Shown: positions 18,838 through 28,087 of the stretch, piece by piece
How positions within the stretch are numbered: position 1 is the first letter of the stretch
Layout of the letters: every line of letters begins with the position of its first letter
Origin: Desulfobacca sp.
GTDB lineage: Bacteria > Desulfobacterota > Desulfobaccia > Desulfobaccales > Desulfobaccaceae
NCBI GenBank assembly: GCA_028695935.1
Contig: JAQVHY010000003.1
Coordinates: 1-60,963 of the forward strand
Direction: 5' to 3'
DNA: 60,963 bases
Notes under the pieces: generated by a model
What the model was told of the DNA's origin: nothing
Databases searched by the model: none
What the model saw: the letters and a program-made list of their open reading frames with translations, nothing else
Translations under genes and position numbers: made by a program

Positions 18838-19253
18838 ATCAAGTCGCCCATAAGGAAGAGATTATCAACTACTGGCTTGTCAAGGCAGAGGAATCTTTGG
18901 CTGCAGCCCAAGATGATCTAAAGGCCAATCGTCTCTCACTTTCAGTCAACCGGATTTACTATGCCTGTTTTTATGTGGTCAACACATTTTTACTTAAGCA
19001 AAACTTCCAGTTTAGAAAACATTCAGGGGTTAGAGCAGCCTTCCATAAACATCTGGTGAAACCGGGTATCGTCAGCCATGAATACGGCAAGTTGTATGAT
19101 GAACTTTTCGAAGCTCGTCAGCGTGCTGATTATATTGAGTTTGTTTCCTTTGAGCGGGATCAGGTTACAGATTGGCTAACTCGATCTCAAAACTTTGTAG
19201 AAATAATCAAATCATTAGTGAAATCTCCTAACTGGTCCGTTAATCCTGGCTGA
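18834..19253 (+). CDS. HEPN domain protein (PF05168-like, putative toxin)
   Basis: YWLVKAEESLAAAQDDLKAN...NRIYYACFYVVNTFLL...RKHSGVRAAFHKHLV...RADYIEF; TTG start overlaps upstream stop (TTGA). Confidence 0.8.
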   Translation: MNQVAHKEEIINYWLVKAEESLAAAQDDLKANRLSLSVNRIYYACFYVVNTFLLKQNFQFRKHSGVRAAFHKHLVKPGIVSHEYGKLYDELFEARQRADYIEFVSFERDQVTDWLTRSQNFVEIIKSLVKSPNWSVNPG

Positions 19254-19305
19254 GTTAATTATAATTAGGCAAGGACGTTTGATTACTAGAAAGATTTGAA
19301 CAATA

Positions 19306-20241
19306 ATGAACAACTGGGAACCTGCCTACCTAGAGACCTATCGCCGCGGCATCCTGGAGCAGCGCATCAGTACCGCGTATGAGATCATGTCCCAGTGCGA
19401 AATTTGTCCGCACCATTGTCACGTCGATCGCTTGCACGGCGAACTGGGTATCTGCCGGACTGGCGATAAACCCATAATTTCCAGCTATAGCCCGCACTTC
19501 GGTGAGGAAGACCCATTGGTCGGAAAGCATGGCTCCGGGACGATCTTCTTCACCAACTGTAATCTCTATTGCATCTTCTGTCAGAATTGGGAAATCAGTC
19601 ATGAAGGTGAAGGTACTGAAATCTCGGTGGAAAATCTGGCGGCGATTATGCTTGCTCTGCAACGCCGGGGCTGCCATAATATAAATTTTGTGACGCCCAC
19701 CCACCAGGTGCCGATGATTCTGGCCGCGCTGCCGCCAGCCATCCGGGGCGGTCTGCACCTCCCTCTGGTCTATAACTCGGGCGGCTATGACGCGGTGCCG
19801 ACCCTAAAGCTTCTGGACGGGGTGATTGACATTTATATGCCTGACTTCAAGTTCTGGGATGCCCAAGTCGCGGCGCAACTGACCGTTGCGCCGGATTATC
19901 CGGAAGTGGCGCGGGCCGCCATAAAAGAGATGCACCGCCAGGTCGGGGATCTGGTGATGGATGAGGAGGGTATCGCCTACCGCGGCCTTTTGGTCCGGCA
20001 TCTGGTCTTACCGGACGGTCTGGCCGGAACGCCAGAGATTATGAAGTTTTTGGCTGAAGAGATTTCACCTAATACCTATGTCAATGTCATGGGGCAATAT
20101 CGGCCGTGCGGGCGGGCCAGTGAACATCCGTCATTAAACCGCTTCCTTACCGGGCTAGAACATCTTGAGGCCCAAAGACAAGCGCGGGAAGCGGGGCTGA
20201 CCCGCTTGGATCAGCGTGAAAAACTATTCCGCTGGCTATAG
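19306..20241 (+). CDS. Radical SAM protein, PflA-like activating-enzyme family
   Basis: CEICPHHCHVDRLHGELGICRTG, NCNLYCIFCQNWEIS (CxxxCxxC). Confidence 0.88.
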   Translation: MNNWEPAYLETYRRGILEQRISTAYEIMSQCEICPHHCHVDRLHGELGICRTGDKPIISSYSPHFGEEDPLVGKHGSGTIFFTNCNLYCIFCQNWEISHEGEGTEISVENLAAIMLALQRRGCHNINFVTPTHQVPMILAALPPAIRGGLHLPLVYNSGGYDAVPTLKLLDGVIDIYMPDFKFWDAQVAAQLTVAPDYPEVARAAIKEMHRQVGDLVMDEEGIAYRGLLVRHLVLPDGLAGTPEIMKFLAEEISPNTYVNVMGQYRPCGRASEHPSLNRFLTGLEHLEAQRQAREAGLTRLDQREKLFRWL

Positions 20242-20250
20242 GAGCCTGAG

Positions 20251-20895
20251 TTGTCGCAAATCTATGCCATCGGCGATATCCATGGGTGTTTAGGGCATCT
20301 GAAACGGTTGATGGCCAAAGTTAAACCTGACCTCGATCATCATAAGCTAATCTTTATCGGCGATTATATTGACCGCGGTCCGAACTCGCGGGGCGTGGTA
20401 GATTACCTCATCAATCTTAAAAACCATTACCCGCCGGAGCATGTCATCTTTCTGATGGGTAACCACGAGCGCATGTTCCTGGACTTTTTACATGGCGAAA
20501 ACCAACTGCTATTTCTGATTAATGGGGGAAGATCAACCCTGGAGAGCTACTGGGGCCAGGATTGGGAAAACCACCCCCGGCAATTGCCGCCCGAGCATTG
20601 GGAATTTTACCAGCACTTAGAGATGATCTATGAAACCGAGGATTATATCTTTGTGCACGGCGGCCTCAAGCCCGGGATTCCCTTGGCCGAGCAGCAGGAG
20701 GAAGATGTCCTGTGGATCCGCGAAGAATTTCTCTGTTGTTTAGATGACTTTGGTAAACGGGTGATCTTTGGCCATACCCCCTTTCCCAAGCCCTTTATCT
20801 GGCCCAATAAGATCGGCATTGATACCGGGGCCGTCTATGGCAATTACCTGACCTGTATAAAACTGCCGGAAGAGATCTTTTACTGGTCTCGTTAG
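20251..20895 (+). CDS. Serine/threonine protein phosphatase-like metallophosphoesterase
   Basis: AIGDIHGCLGHLKRL, FIGDYIDRGPNSRGV, MGNHERMF, FVHGGLKPG, FGHTPF. Confidence 0.9.
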   Translation: MSQIYAIGDIHGCLGHLKRLMAKVKPDLDHHKLIFIGDYIDRGPNSRGVVDYLINLKNHYPPEHVIFLMGNHERMFLDFLHGENQLLFLINGGRSTLESYWGQDWENHPRQLPPEHWEFYQHLEMIYETEDYIFVHGGLKPGIPLAEQQEEDVLWIREEFLCCLDDFGKRVIFGHTPFPKPFIWPNKIGIDTGAVYGNYLTCIKLPEEIFYWSR

Positions 20896-20944
20896 ACCCC
20901 AGAACGACCCAAAGGGGCAGGGGTTCGGCTCAGGAGTTTATAAC

Positions 20945-23614
20945 ATGTTGAGAAAAATCCGTCTGAAATTCTTATTCTTACTAATTCTGACTGCGGCTTC
21001 GATAGCCTTTGTGTTGCCCTCTTTTACCGACCGGTTACCGAACTGGTGGCAAACCTATGTAGGCCGCGGCATTAACCTGGGACTTGATTTAAAAGGCGGC
21101 ATGCACCTTATCCTGCAGGTAGACATCGAGCAGGCGGTGCAAAATTTCCTGTCCATGAGTTCTCAGGACCTCAAAGAACTGGCCGAAAAACGGGGCCTGT
21201 CCCTACAGATCGGGACGGTATCCCAGGAGACCCTGGCGGTGACGCTCTTAAATCAGGATGAACAGGCGGTTTTTAACCGCTTAATCAAAGAAGAGTTCAG
21301 CCAGTTAGAGGTCCAAAGCACCGAGCGGGAAGGGACTAGTGTCAGATATCGGCTGGGCCTGCGGGAAAGCGAGCGGGAAGAATTAGAAAAGCGCACCCAG
21401 GCCCAAAGTCTGGAAGTGCTGCGCAACCGCATTGATCAGTTCGGGGTCCGGGAGCCGGTAATTGCCCCGCAGACCATTTTAGGGGCCTATCAGATCGTCG
21501 TCCAACTGCCGGGCATTCAGGATCCCCAACGGGCCATGGATCTGATCGGCAAGACCGCCCAACTAGAATTTAAATTAGTAGATGACCAGACCCAGATTAA
21601 TTCAGACGAACTGATCGAACAAGCGCTGGCCGACGGCCGCGTGAAGCCGGGTTACAGCAGTGAGGAACTTAATCGCGTTCTGGCCGACAAAATCCCCTCG
21701 GGCACGGAAATTTATAAATATAAGAGCGTCGATCGCCAGACCGGCAGCATCAAGTGGAGCTGGCTGTTGCTGGAGAAAAAAGTACTGCTCACCGGTGCCG
21801 CCATCAAAGGAGCCCGGGTGCGCTACGGCGATTACAACGAGCCCGAGGTCTTAGTCGATTTTAACAGTTCGGGGGCCAAACGCTTTGACCAAATTACCGC
21901 GGCCAATGTCAAGCGCCGCTTGGCCATCGTTTTGGACAACGTGGTGCAATCCGCGCCGGTGATCCAGGAACGCATCTCCGGTGGCACCTGCCAGATCACC
22001 GGCTCCTTCACTCCGGAAGAGGCATCTGACCTGGCCATTGTCCTGCGGGCCGGAGCCTTGCCGGCCAGCGTCAAGATCGTCCAAAATATCACCGTCGGCC
22101 CCACCCTGGGGCTAGACTCCATCCACAAAGGGGTTTTCTCCGGCCTGTTGGGAACCCTCCTGGTAGTGGCGTTCATGTTCATTTATTACCGGTTGAGCGG
22201 CGTGGTGGCCAATTATGCCCTGATTATGAACCTGATTATGGTCTTAGGAGCCCTATCCCTGTTCAATGCCACCCTCACCCTGCCCGGTATTGCCGGACTG
22301 ATCCTCTCGGTGGGGATGGCAGTGGACTCCAACGTGCTCATTTATGAACGCATGCGTGAGGAATTTCATGCTGGCAAGCCCCTCAAGTCCGGGATTGATG
22401 GGGGCTATGATAAGGCCTTCTGGACCATCATCGACTCCCACGTGACCACCCTGATCACCGCCCTGGCGTTATTTCTGTTCGGCACCGGGCCGATTAAAGG
22501 CTTTGCAGTGACTCTCAGTCTGGGCGTCGCCCTCAATCTGTTTACCGCCCTGTTCGGCACCCGGGTGGTCTATGATTACCTGCTGGTCAAGCGCTGGCTC
22601 CAAAAGCTGTCATTTATGGAATTTTTCAAACAGCCCCATATCGACTTCATGGGCTACCGGAAGATTGCCTTCGGGGTATCGGCAGTGCTCTGTCTGCTAG
22701 GGCTGTTTGGCTTTGTGCAGCTAGGCCGCGGCCATGGTAACCTGGGAGTAGACTTTGCTGGCGGGGCCATGGTGCAATTCACAGCTCAGAAACCCTTTAC
22801 GGTAAACGAAGTCCGCCAGGCGCTAACCGAAAAAGGCTGGGAACAAGCGGAAATTCAGTCCATTGAGGGCGGCCGCGGCCTGATGGTCAAGCTGAAGAAA
22901 TCCGACGAATCGGTGGGCCAGATGGCCGAGGACATGGGCGCGGTGCTCAACCAGAGTCTCTCTGGCAATGACTTTAAAATCGAGGGCACTTCCGAGATCG
23001 GGGCTTCGGTGAGCAAATATTTACGCAATCGCGCCTTGCTGGCCATCGGCATCTCCTTAATCGGCATCATCCTCTATCTGGCCTGGCGTTTTGAATTGAT
23101 TTTCGGGGTCTCGGCGGCTGTCGCCACTTTTCATGATGTCTTGGCCGTCTTGGGAATCTTTTATTTATTAAATAAAGAGATTTCCCTCCTGGTGGTCACC
23201 GCCCTGCTCACCCTGGCCGGTTACTCCCTCACCGATACCGTGGTGGTCTTTGATCGCATCCGGGAAAACCTGACCCGGCGGCGGGAAACCTTGTACAACA
23301 CCCTTAACAACAGCATCAACGAGGTCTTGAGCCGGACGATTGTTACCTCCCTCACGGTGATGTTGGTACTGCTGGCCCTGCTTATCTTCGGGGGCGTAGT
23401 CATCCACGATTTTGCTTTGGCGCTGTTGCTCGGGGTACTGGTTGGCTCCTACTCCTCGGTCTTTGTGGCCAGCCCGATCATCTATGGCTGGCGTAAAGAA
23501 AGCAAAAAAGTGGTAATCAAAAAGGAGAAGGTCATCGAACTGGCGGCCCAGAAACAGAAAAAGGCCCAAAAGCGGGAAACCGCCAACCGGAAGAAGAAAG
23601 GCTCGCGGCGTTAG
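20945..23614 (+). CDS. secDF: Fused protein translocase SecD-SecF
   Basis: GLDLKGGMHLIL, AVDSNVLIYERMREE (SecD), then GVDFAGGAMVQF, TDTVVVFDRIREN (SecF) in one 889-aa ORF. Confidence 0.94.
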   Translation: MLRKIRLKFLFLLILTAASIAFVLPSFTDRLPNWWQTYVGRGINLGLDLKGGMHLILQVDIEQAVQNFLSMSSQDLKELAEKRGLSLQIGTVSQETLAVTLLNQDEQAVFNRLIKEEFSQLEVQSTEREGTSVRYRLGLRESEREELEKRTQAQSLEVLRNRIDQFGVREPVIAPQTILGAYQIVVQLPGIQDPQRAMDLIGKTAQLEFKLVDDQTQINSDELIEQALADGRVKPGYSSEELNRVLADKIPSGTEIYKYKSVDRQTGSIKWSWLLLEKKVLLTGAAIKGARVRYGDYNEPEVLVDFNSSGAKRFDQITAANVKRRLAIVLDNVVQSAPVIQERISGGTCQITGSFTPEEASDLAIVLRAGALPASVKIVQNITVGPTLGLDSIHKGVFSGLLGTLLVVAFMFIYYRLSGVVANYALIMNLIMVLGALSLFNATLTLPGIAGLILSVGMAVDSNVLIYERMREEFHAGKPLKSGIDGGYDKAFWTIIDSHVTTLITALALFLFGTGPIKGFAVTLSLGVALNLFTALFGTRVVYDYLLVKRWLQKLSFMEFFKQPHIDFMGYRKIAFGVSAVLCLLGLFGFVQLGRGHGNLGVDFAGGAMVQFTAQKPFTVNEVRQALTEKGWEQAEIQSIEGGRGLMVKLKKSDESVGQMAEDMGAVLNQSLSGNDFKIEGTSEIGASVSKYLRNRALLAIGISLIGIILYLAWRFELIFGVSAAVATFHDVLAVLGIFYLLNKEISLLVVTALLTLAGYSLTDTVVVFDRIRENLTRRRETLYNTLNNSINEVLSRTIVTSLTVMLVLLALLIFGGVVIHDFALALLLGVLVGSYSSVFVASPIIYGWRKESKKVVIKKEKVIELAAQKQKKAQKRETANRKKKGSRR

Positions 23615-23619
23615 GACTG

Positions 23620-24447
23620 ATGCCCCCCATTAAAGCACTGGTTCTCTATGGCTATGGCTTAAATTGCGACTATGAGACCCAGTTTGCCCTGGCTCAGGCC
23701 GGGGCCGAGGCCGTACGGGTGCATATTAATGAACTGATCTCCGGTGAGACGCGGCTTACTGATTTTCATCTCCTGGCCCTGGTCGGCGGCTTTAGCTGGG
23801 GCGATGACCATGGGGCCGGGGTGATTCTGGGGTTGCGCCTGAAACTCGCCCTCCAGTCCCAACTGATTGATTTCATTCAGGACGGGAAGCTGATTCTGGG
23901 AATCTGCAACGGTTTTCAGGTGCTGGTCAATATGGGGCTGCTGCCCGGCTTGAACGGAGATTATGACCGACGTCAGGTAGCCATGATCCCCAACGATTGC
24001 GGTAAGTTCCGGGATGCCTGGGTGCACCTCAAAGTTAGCTCAGAGCGCTCGGTATTTACCCGCCACCTGGACCATCTGGAACTGCCGGTGCGCCACGGCG
24101 AAGGCAAGTTTTTTGCTCCCCCCGAGATTCGGGATGAGTTATTTGCCGGGCAACAGGTGGTCTTCCAATACGCCACCCCGAAGGGCAACCTGGCCCAGGG
24201 CCGCTTCCCCGATAATCCTAATGGCTCCCTCGACGATATTGCTGGGATCTGTGATCCCAGCGGCCGGGTGCTGGGACTGATGCCCCACCCCGAGGCCTAT
24301 ATCCATTTTACCCAACATCCCACCTGGACCCGCCAGAAAGAAGCCTGGCGGCGGCAACATCAGCCCCCTGCCATTTTGGAAGGGGCCGGCATGCAACTAT
24401 TCCGCAACGCCGTTACCTATCTCCAAGGAAACTTTGGGGCATCATAG
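23620..24447 (+). CDS. purQ: Phosphoribosylformylglycinamidine synthase subunit PurQ
   Basis: LYGYGLNCDYET, GGFSWGDDHGAGVI, GICNGFQVLVNMGLLPG, GLMPHPEAY. Confidence 0.9.
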   Translation: MPPIKALVLYGYGLNCDYETQFALAQAGAEAVRVHINELISGETRLTDFHLLALVGGFSWGDDHGAGVILGLRLKLALQSQLIDFIQDGKLILGICNGFQVLVNMGLLPGLNGDYDRRQVAMIPNDCGKFRDAWVHLKVSSERSVFTRHLDHLELPVRHGEGKFFAPPEIRDELFAGQQVVFQYATPKGNLAQGRFPDNPNGSLDDIAGICDPSGRVLGLMPHPEAYIHFTQHPTWTRQKEAWRRQHQPPAILEGAGMQLFRNAVTYLQGNFGAS

Positions 24448-24453
24448 GAGAAT

Positions 24454-24530
24454 GGTGCGTAGGACTATAATACCCAGAATGGTGCGTAGGACGCACCCTA
24501 TAATACCCAGAATGGTGGGTAGGACATACC
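24454..24530 (+). repeat. REP-like palindrome cluster (3 copies: truncated 24454, full 24481-24497, degenerate 24514-24530)
   Basis: GGTGCGT-AGG-ACGCACC core, flanked by CTATAATACCCAGAAT. Confidence 0.9.
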
Positions 24531-24640
24531 CTATATCAAACTTCCCTTCAAAACCAACCCAATCATCATTTACCGCACTGATTAGATTATTAATTTCAAC
24601 AGAAAGCCCAAAACCGAAAACGGTATGATGTCCTAGATAG

Positions 24641-24657
24641 GGTGCGTCCTACGCACC
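24641..24657 (-). repeat. REP-like palindrome adjacent to the RAYT stop codon
   Basis: ggtgcgtcctacgcacc. Confidence 0.9.
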
Positions 24658-24659
24658 AT

Positions 24660-25217
24660 TCATTCACCAAAAATTGTATCATCCTTACTGTCCGTCACCA
24701 CTCCACCCCAATCTGGGGGATAAACGCCTCGGGCCAGATACCGATGGAAAGTCGAGTATGGCCAATCCACTACCTCATGAACCAGACCATGTTTCACCGG
24801 ATTCCAATGAATATAATCCACGTGTCGTTGAAAATCGACCTCATCCCGAATCTGATGTTCCCAAAATCGCCTTTGCCAAATACCATATTCTTGACGGCGC
24901 TGCCGTGAAGCACTTACCTCCTCTGGCAGGTTAATCAGGTGAATACATCGCTTACTGACTTCCCGCTTGATGATCGCCCAACGGGCTGGACAATTGGCAT
25001 CATCCTCAGGCAAGGTCCAAATGGTATGGAGATGATCCGGGAGTAACACAAAAGCCTCAATGTCAAAAGGAAGCGTTTGCCTGGCTCTTTGGATGCCCAG
25101 CCGCAAAGCCTGCCGCGCAATGGGAAGCGTCAGGATTGGTCGGCGGCGATGGGTGTTTACGGTGAAGAAGTAGATTCCGCCTGGGGTTTTGGTTCGACGA
25201 TATTGCGGCATGGGCAA
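24660..25217 (-). mobile_element. REP-associated tyrosine transposase (RAYT, Y1/IS200-like)
   Basis: YRRTKTPGGIYFFTVNTHRR, FVLLPDHLHTIWTLP (HxH), KREVSKR, FWEHQIRDEVDFQRHVDYIHWNPVKHGLV. Confidence 0.93.
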
Positions 25218-25226
25218 AAATCATAG

Positions 25227-25285
25227 GGTGCGCCCTGCGCACCTTTCATTCGCGAAAGAAGGAAAATTGGTGCGTAGGACGCACC
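25227..25285. repeat. Two REP-like palindromes upstream of the RAYT (25227-25243 minus, 25269-25285 plus)
   Basis: ggtgcgccctgcgcacc and ggtgcgtaggacgcacc. Confidence 0.88.
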
Positions 25286-25392
25286 CTATAGCAAACGTCT
25301 CTTCCAAGCCAACCCAATTATAATTTAAGATTTTGATCAGACTTACTATTTTAATCTAATACCCAGACCGCGGACCCTATGATGGTTTATAG

Positions 25393-25484
25393 GGTGCGTC
25401 CTACGCACCATTCTGGGTATTATAGGGTGCGTCCTACGCACCATCTAAACTACTTTAAGTATTATAGGGTGCGTCCTACGCACC
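25393..25484 (-). repeat. Three REP-like palindromes (25393-25409, 25426-25442, 25468-25484)
   Basis: Identical ggtgcgtcctacgcacc cores; last two are in a 42-nt tandem duplication. Confidence 0.93.
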
Positions 25485-25491
25485 ATCTAAA

Positions 25492-26697
25492 CTACTTTAA
25501 GCCCAGCAAATGTTCCAGGAGGGCGTCGCCCCGATCGACGACTAGTCCGGTAGCTTCAGCACTGAACTCGTCAAAGCCGCGCTCCGGTCGGTTTTCGGAC
25601 TTGCGAGAATCATAGATGATAAACGGCACCGGTTCGGTAGTATGGGTCCGCACCTTGACCGGCGTCCGATGGTCGGGAAGCAGCAGAATCCGATGTTCTC
25701 CCAAAAATGCCAATCCCTGCCGCATGGGGCCTACTACCTGGCGGTCGAAGTCTTCGATGGCCTGCAGCTTGTCCTTTAATTCCCCGCTGTGGCCGGCTTC
25801 GTCGGGAGCCTCGACATGCAGATAGACCAGATCAAGCTCCTGCAGGGCCTGTAAAGCCGCGGCTACTTTACCGGCATAGTTGGTGTCCAGGTAACCGGTC
25901 GCGCCGGGGACCTGAATCGGCTTCATCCCGACATAAATGCCCAACCCGCGCATCAGATCTACCGCGGAAATGACCGCGCCGTGCAACCCAAAACGTTCCT
26001 GCAAGGTAGGCATCTGGGGAGCCTGTCCCTGCCCCCAGAGCCAGATCGAGTTTCCCGGTTTCAGACCGCGTTCCTGACGCTGTTGGTTGATATAATGCTT
26101 CGCCAACAACGGCCACGAGGCCTTGACCAGATCGAGCACGGGTTTCTCCGGCCCCTTCCCGGCCAGATAGTCTCGGACACTCTGGCCGGTGAGATCATGG
26201 GGCGGATGGGTCCGCCAGTTATCCTGACCCCCCTGCCAGACCAGCAGATGACGATAGCTGACCCCCGGGTAGAAGCGCTTGGTAGCATTTCCCAGATTCT
26301 GATTGATGGTGATGATCAGTTCCCGGGCTTCTTCGCTGCTGATATGTCCGGCGCTGTAGTCCTCCATGAAGATGTCGCCGCCGGGTTCGTGGCGTAGGGT
26401 AACCAGATTGCAGCGAAAGGCCACTTCCTCCGGTTGCAGGTACACCCCCATACTGGCGGCCTCTAAGGGTGCCCGGCCGGTATGATAGCGGCCCGGATCA
26501 TAGCCCATGATGGCCATGTTAGCCACGTCGCTGCCTGGTTCCATGCCAGGGGGGATGGTGCGCACCAGCCCCAGTTCACCGTGCGTGGCCAAAAAATCCA
26601 TATTCGGGGTCTGGGCCGCTTGCAGCGGGGTTTGGCCGTCCAATTCCGGCAGGGGATAATCGCCCATGCCGTCGCCGATCAGGATGACGTATTTCAT
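25492..26697 (-). CDS. ApgM-like cofactor-independent phosphoglycerate mutase family protein; context suggests proposed homoserine kinase
   Basis: MKYVILIGDGMGDYPLPELDGQTPLQAAQTPNMD, GSDVANMAIMGYDP, HVEAPDEAGHSG, LLLPDHRTPV; operonic with hom. Confidence 0.88.
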   Translation of the reverse strand: MKYVILIGDGMGDYPLPELDGQTPLQAAQTPNMDFLATHGELGLVRTIPPGMEPGSDVANMAIMGYDPGRYHTGRAPLEAASMGVYLQPEEVAFRCNLVTLRHEPGGDIFMEDYSAGHISSEEARELIITINQNLGNATKRFYPGVSYRHLLVWQGGQDNWRTHPPHDLTGQSVRDYLAGKGPEKPVLDLVKASWPLLAKHYINQQRQERGLKPGNSIWLWGQGQAPQMPTLQERFGLHGAVISAVDLMRGLGIYVGMKPIQVPGATGYLDTNYAGKVAAALQALQELDLVYLHVEAPDEAGHSGELKDKLQAIEDFDRQVVGPMRQGLAFLGEHRILLLPDHRTPVKVRTHTTEPVPFIIYDSRKSENRPERGFDEFSAEATGLVVDRGDALLEHLLGLK

Positions 26698-26759
26698 TTA
26701 ATCCTCAGATCAAGACAGCTTTTTGTAGAAATATGGACCACATATGCCAGGTTGCCAAA

Positions 26760-28085
26760 TCAGATCTGCGCGGCATCGAGGCCCGGATCTTCAATCCGCA
26801 AGAGGATAGTTTTTTGAGCAATCTCGGGCAATTGATCAATGGCCGCCAGGGCCTGTCTGACATTGGCTTCGCGGGCCTCATGGGTGATCATGACGATGGG
26901 CACCGACTCCTGAAGCCCCCGGCCTTTCTGGATCACCGCGGCGATGCTGATCTGGTTCTGCCCTAAGATGCCCGCCACCTGGGAAAGCACTCCAGGGCGA
27001 TCCTGGGCGGCAAAGCGGAAATAGTAATTGGTGATCAGATCGTCGAGGGGTTTGACTTCCCGGTTGGTCTGACTGACATGCTCAATCCCTAAAGGAGGCA
27101 GGCGCCGCTTTATACCGTGGGTCAGATTGCGGGCCAACTCAATCAGATCCGCGACTACGGCGCTGCCGGTGGACATCATGCCCGCTCCCTGTCCGTAGAG
27201 CAGAATCGGCCCCACCGCGTCCCCGGTAATATATACCGCATTGTAAGCGCCATTGACATTGGCCAGGATATGGTCGCGCGGAATCATGGTCGGGTGGACC
27301 CGGGCTTCGATGCGCTCGCCGTCATCCCGGGTGATGGCCAACAATTTGATCTGATAACCGAATTCGCGGGCGAATTGCAGATCCACCAACTCGAGGTCAC
27401 AGATGCCTTCGATGGCGATGGCCTCAAAGTTGATGGGCACCCCATAGGCCAAAGCCATCAGAATCGCCAGCTTGTGGGCGGTGTCCGTCCCTTCGACGTC
27501 CAGGGTGGGATCGGCTTCGGCATAGCCTCGCTCCTGGGCCTCTTGCAAGGCCTGCTGGAAAGAAGCGCCCTCCGCGGCCATCCGGGTCAGGATATAGTTG
27601 GCGGTACCATTCAAAATGCCAAACATCTCCTGAATCCGATTGGCCGCCAATCCCTGGCGCAGGGATAGAATCAAGGGGATCCCGCCGCCGACGCTGCCTT
27701 CGAAGCCGATTTCCACCCCGGCCTGGGCCGCGGCCTGGAAAATCTCATTGCCGTGCAAGGCCAACAGATGCTTGTTGGCGGTAACCACGTGTTTACCCCG
27801 GGCAATAGCCGCCATCACCAACTCCCGGGCCGCGTTGACGCCGCCGATCAATTCCACCACGATGTCAATTTCCGGATCATCAATGATGTCCTGGGCTTGG
27901 CGGGTCAGCAGCCGGGGGTCGAGATTTAGCGGTCGCGGGGTCTCTAAATCTAAATCCGCCACCTTTTTCAGGATCAGCGGGGTCCCCAGGCGCTGTTGAT
28001 AGCGATTGCCACTCTCGGTAAGCAGGCGAGCCACTCCACAGCCGACCGTGCCCCAGCCGATTAGCCCCACCTGGACAGGTTTCAC
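26760..28085 (-). CDS. hom: Homoserine dehydrogenase
   Basis: VGLIGWGTVGCGVARLL, VTANKHLLA, GFEGSVGGGIPLI, NGTANYILTRM, C-terminal ACT domain. Confidence 0.95.
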   Translation of the reverse strand: MKPVQVGLIGWGTVGCGVARLLTESGNRYQQRLGTPLILKKVADLDLETPRPLNLDPRLLTRQAQDIIDDPEIDIVVELIGGVNAARELVMAAIARGKHVVTANKHLLALHGNEIFQAAAQAGVEIGFEGSVGGGIPLILSLRQGLAANRIQEMFGILNGTANYILTRMAAEGASFQQALQEAQERGYAEADPTLDVEGTDTAHKLAILMALAYGVPINFEAIAIEGICDLELVDLQFAREFGYQIKLLAITRDDGERIEARVHPTMIPRDHILANVNGAYNAVYITGDAVGPILLYGQGAGMMSTGSAVVADLIELARNLTHGIKRRLPPLGIEHVSQTNREVKPLDDLITNYYFRFAAQDRPGVLSQVAGILGQNQISIAAVIQKGRGLQESVPIVMITHEAREANVRQALAAIDQLPEIAQKTILLRIEDPGLDAAQI

Positions 28086-28087
28086 GA

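Noticed and set aside
24434-24628. ORF translating MVRRTIIPRMVRRTHPIIPRMVGRTYPI
   Set aside because: It is a translation of the REP palindrome cluster, not a real protein.
24454-25484. Possible CRISPR-like array
   Set aside because: Copies are in both orientations with irregular spacing, contain palindromic cores and flank a RAYT; no cas genes.
25379-25615. ORF with YRVRPTHHLNYF repeats
   Set aside because: Same reason: the repeat peptide comes from the REP/42-nt duplication and runs antisense into the ApgM-like gene.
27117-27668. 183-aa plus-strand ORF
   Set aside because: Antisense shadow ORF of hom in GC-rich sequence.
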